Program-made: the position numbers and the translations under genes
Shown here: piece after piece, positions 60,550-64,000 of the stretch
How positions within the stretch are numbered: position 1 is the stretch's first letter
How the letters are laid out: each line of letters starts with the position of its first letter
NCBI GenBank assembly: GCA_030762895.1
Contig: CM061067.1
Location: 100,628,602-100,692,601, forward strand
Origin: Sophora flavescens
Lineage: Eukaryota; Streptophyta; Magnoliopsida; Fabales; Fabaceae
Length of the DNA stretch: 64,000 bases
Reading direction: 5' to 3'
Notes under the pieces: generated by a model
What the model was told of the DNA's origin: nothing
The model's input: only the letters and a program-made list of their open reading frames with translations
The model's database searches: none

Positions 60550-60687
60550 GATTTTCAGTCCACCTTGCACAAACAAAACTCAAAACAAAAAGATCAAATA
60601 TATACAGAAAATAAAAATGAAAATAAAATTAATAAAAATGTCTAAATTAGTTGCCTCCTTTGTTACTAATGATATTGGCAAAACCAA

Positions 60688-60705
60688 TCCCCGGCAACGG
60701 CACCA
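60688..60705 (-). other. Primer binding site of element F (tRNA-Asp, one mismatch)
   Basis: Element-sense TGGTGCCGTTGCCGGGGA. Confidence 0.9.
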
Positions 60706-60711
60706 AAAACT

Positions 60712-62056
60712 TGTTGGACGAATCTGGGCAAGTATACCCAGTCGTGCAAGTAATACGGTGGTAAGACCGGTTTATCGTATCCACGGGGATTGGATGTCAA
60801 GTACCAATTCGCAAGCTCGGCAACTATCTAGACTAAACTATTTATCAAGAGAAATTAAAACAAGCAAAAGAAAAGAAATAAAATCTTTTTGTCTTTTGGG
60901 GGACTTTTGACAAACACTTGGCGTGCAGAAAGGATATGTTGGGACTAGACTTCACCAAACCTCTAACTCATGCACTATCAGGACTAGATACCTCCCATTC
61001 ATGCTTCAGATATTAAAATCAATCCACTAAACTACTCAAACCCCAATTCCTCGGATGGCAAGAGCCTAAATCCACTAATAGACCCTAATTCCTTAGGTGG
61101 CCTAGATTAATGAATTTGCATTAAGATTAGGGATTACGCGATTACTAATAAACCTAGTTCCATTCCTAGATACAAGGCTTACTAGGTGATTAAATTCAAT
61201 TCCGGTTATGATACGAATGTTCCCATTGCATACCAAAACACAAATCAAGTCATGGGGGTGCTAGCCACAACAAGCATTAAGCACAGAAAAATAACCACTA
61301 ATACGAAGACATGAACATAGATTAATCAGTCAAGATAAATACATAAACATAAGTTTGATTACATCTAATCCCAACACAGGGATTTAACTACTCATAAAAC
61401 AAAGAAAACCAAACCAGAGAAATAGGAAGGAAGAGGAGAGGAGAGGCTCTATGTGAGCTTTCCTTCTTCTTCAAAGCAATCCCTCTTGGCTCCCTTCTAG
61501 GGTTGAAACCCTAGCCCAGCTGCAGCCTCCAAATGCCTTCAAATGGACCCCAAAAACTCTCCAGTTCTGTCTGCTGCGTTCTTATTTATAGGTCTGCTGT
61601 GCGTCACGGCCGTGATGGCCATCACGGGCTGGCCGTGACGCGTTCTGTCCAAGGCGTGTTTGCACAAAATGAAGTCTCGCGAGGCGAGCTAGGTTTCGCG
61701 TCGCGAAACCCTAATTTTCTGGTTGGTCACGGCCGTGATGTCTATTATGGGCAGGCCGTGACAGCCTCTGACTTTTGCCTTCTGCTCTGCTTGATCACGG
61801 CCGTGATGGTCATCACGGCCTGGCCGTGATGGGCTCTGTTTGCCTCATATTCTTCACTTTTCAAGCTCTATTTCATCCAAGCTCCACCATGGCTGATTTT
61901 GATCATTTTTACATTGAATTCCTGCAAAACAACACCAAGAAACCGCTTCACCCGTTCCAAGGGAAAATCTAACTAAAATCAACTAAAGAATGCCTAATCT
62001 ATATGAAAAATGCATGCAAATATGTACAGGAAACATCATGTAAAATCACACTATCA
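60712..62056 (-). repeat. 5' LTR of element F (1345 bp)
   Basis: TGTTGGAC...CACTATCA. TATA-like TTTATA (reverse strand) at 61585-61590. The region upstream in transcription sense (61600-61835) is dominated by TCACGGCCGTGA-type palindromes, with only one CG motif pair. Confidence 0.94.
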
Positions 62057-62061
62057 GTGTT
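62057..62061. repeat. Target site duplication GTGTT (element F, right)
   Basis: Matches 56838-56842. Confidence 0.93.
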
Positions 62062-62707
62062 TCGTTTTTATGGAGAACTAATTCCATTTGATTAGTCTAC
62101 TGTAATCGATTTCCACCACACTTGAGGTTCTGTAATTCCTGTTTTGTTTGCTTTTCCCTTTTTAATACTATGCTATATATTTCTGTTTGCTTAATTGAGG
62201 AGTGTATAGTGTTGTGTTGATTTATTTCGGTGATGTTATGTTCCTATATTAATTTGCGTTTGCTTAATTCGCGTGTGTTCGTTCATGTTCGCTTAGTTCA
62301 TGAGTACTTCACCCCGTTTGCTTAATTCGGGAATTAGGAACATATATCTCGTAGTAGTGATTTCGCTTGTTAATTGTTGCTACAACCGAAAGGGGATTAG
62401 AATCTGTTAGGGCTTGGAATTTACATGAACCGATGATAGTTGGGAAATCGAGAACAGTAGATTAATCGTCTTTAGCTTATTTGATAATCCTTTAAACTGC
62501 TCTGTTTTCATTGCTCTGTTTTTGCTTTGTTTTCCAATTGAATTTCAATCCAACCCCCCCCCCCCCCCCCCCCCTCCCCCAAAAAAAATGAATTTTGAGG
62601 TAAATAACAATTCAAGATTCCTTGTGAGACGATACTCGAGTTGTCGCTTCATAAACTACATTTTTACAAACCGCTAGCTTTTTGGCGCGTGCGCGACAGC
62701 GCGACCA
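62062..62707 (+). repeat. 3' LTR of element E, second part
   Basis: Resumes the LTR after F and ends GCGACCA before TTAAC. Contains the poly-C tract 62554-62580. Confidence 0.9.
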
Positions 62708-64000
62708 TTAACACTTGACGCTCTTGCCATGATCCAATGGTTAACCCATGACCCTCCAGCCATGATGCCAAGTTTAAACCATGACCCACTTGACATGATC
62801 CCATGGTTAACCCATGAATCTCTTCCCATGATCACATGGTTAACCCATGACCCCCTTGCCATTATCACATGGTTAACCTATGACCCGCTTGCCATGATCC
62901 CATGGTTAACCTTGGACCCCATTGCCATGATCCAATGGTTAACCTTGGACCCCATTGCCATGATCCAATGGTTAACCCATGACCATCATGCCATGATCGC
63001 ACCATGACCCACGGTAAACCCATAACCCTCACTCCCTTGAGTAACCCATGACCCACTTGCCATGATCCCGTGGTTAACCCATGACGCTCTTGCCACGATC
63101 CAATGGTTAACTCATGACCCTCCCACCATGATCCCATGGTCAACCCATGACCCACTTGCCCGGATCCCATTTTTAACCAATGACCCTCACTCCACGATCC
63201 CATTGTTAACCCATGAATCTTTTGCCTTGATCCCATGGTTAACCCATGACCCACTTGTCAAGATCCTATGGTTAACCAATGACCCTCACTCCATGAACCC
63301 ATGGTTAACCCATGACCCTCATGCCTTTATCCCATGGCTAACCCAAGACCCTCACAAAATGATCCCATGGTTATCCCATGACCCTCGCACCATGATCCCT
63401 TGATAACCCATGACACACTTGCTTGATCCCATGGTTAACCCATGATCCGCTTGCCATCATCACATGGTTAACCCATGACCACGTTACCATTATCCCATGG
63501 TTAACCCATGAACCTCATGCAATGATCCTGTGGTTATCCCATGACCCACTTGCCATGATCCCATGGTTAACCCTTGACGCTCTTGCCATGATCCAATGGT
63601 TAACCCATGACCCTCCAGCCATGATGCCATGGTTAACCCATGACCCGCTTGACATGATCCCACGGTTAACCTATGAACCACTTCCCATGATCGCATGGTT
63701 AACCCATGTCCTTCTTGCCATGATCCCATGGTTAACCTAAGTCACACTTTCCATAATTCCATGGATAACCCATGACCCGCTTGCCATTGTCCCATGGTTA
63801 ACCCATGACCCCCTTGCCATAATCACGGATAACCCATAACCCTCACTCCATGATCCCTTTGTTAACCAATGACCGTAATGACATGATCACATGGTTAACC
63901 AATGACCCTATTGGCATGATCCAATGGTTAACCCATGACCCGTTTGCCATGATCACATGGTTAACCCATGACCCTCATGCCATGATCCCTTGAGTAACCC
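62708..64000. repeat. 33-bp satellite, block 4 (continues past the window)
   Basis: Same unit and variants as block 3; landmark CCCATTTTTAACC at about 63166. Confidence 0.96.

Larger units (their letters stand above)
56843..62056 (-). mobile_element. Element F: family-1 non-autonomous element, complete, 5214 bp
   Basis: LTRs 56843-58210 and 60712-62056, primer site 60688-60705, one open reading frame, 3' noncoding region, TSD GTGTT. By eye the LTRs differ at about 15 sites over 1345 aligned bp plus one 23-bp duplication, so this is the youngest insertion whose LTRs I compared and fits its innermost position. Confidence 0.95.
47805..62707 (+). mobile_element. Element E: family-2 Athila-like element with gag-pol, 9684 bp of its own, split by element F
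   Basis: 5' LTR 47805-49143, primer site 49149-49166, gag, protease, RT, RNase H and integrase in Gypsy order, 1.5 kb of 3' noncoding sequence, 3' LTR 56176-62707 interrupted by F. TSD TTAAC. No envelope-like frame follows pol. The coding region carries three stop codons and two frameshifts, so this copy is inactive. Confidence 0.95.

Overview
This window is plant heterochromatin, probably pericentromeric, from an angiosperm that I cannot name to species. I see no host gene, rRNA or tRNA. Everything recognisable is either a 33-bp tandem satellite or LTR retrotransposons of plant type: Athila-like Ty3/Gypsy with tRNA-Asp primer sites, and one Ty1/Copia with a tRNA-iMet primer site. Most are nested in one another or in the satellite.

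Layout. 1-11466: a minus-strand Athila-like non-autonomous element (A, left end outside the window), split by an 8.6-kb degenerate Copia element (797-9365, TSD GCCAG). 11467-11731: the only stretch that is neither transposon nor satellite. 11732-25579: satellite block 1. 25580-30772: element B (minus, TSD ATCAC/ATCAT). 30773-32615: satellite block 2. 32616-45723: element C (plus, TSD CCTCA), split by element D (34721-42596, minus, TSD AAGAG), whose own 5' LTR carries a 776-bp solo LTR (40746-41521, TSD GAGTT). 45724-47804: satellite block 3. 47805-62707: element E (plus, TSD TTAAC), the only one with gag, protease, RT, RNase H and integrase, split in its 3' LTR by element F (56843-62056, minus, TSD GTGTT). 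62708-64000: satellite block 4, running off the end. Taking out B, C(+D) and E(+F) rejoins the four satellite blocks into one array of at least 19 kb.

The Gypsy elements fall into two LTR families. Family 1 (A, C, D, F) has LTRs TGATAGTG...CAACA. Family 2 (B, E) has LTRs TGATCAGC...CA. No family-1 copy here encodes RT or integrase: A, C and F carry one conserved reading frame of unknown function, and D carries gag-protease. E is the only potential polymerase donor seen and is itself broken by nonsense codons, frameshifts and a changed integrase residue.

The most interesting structure is cis-acting and shared by both families. (1) Four to five pairs of a CG-rich palindromic motif (TCGCCTCGCGAG), with members 18-20 bp apart, stand just upstream of a TATA box in the LTR. 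(2) A set of three stem-loops lies in the long 3' noncoding region, the last one directly before the polypurine tract. (3) Three non-autonomous elements (B, C, F) are almost the same length (5.19-5.23 kb) although their insides differ. The satellite has higher-order repeats of about 0.9-1.0 kb, and that spacing reappears across the insertions once the elements are subtracted.
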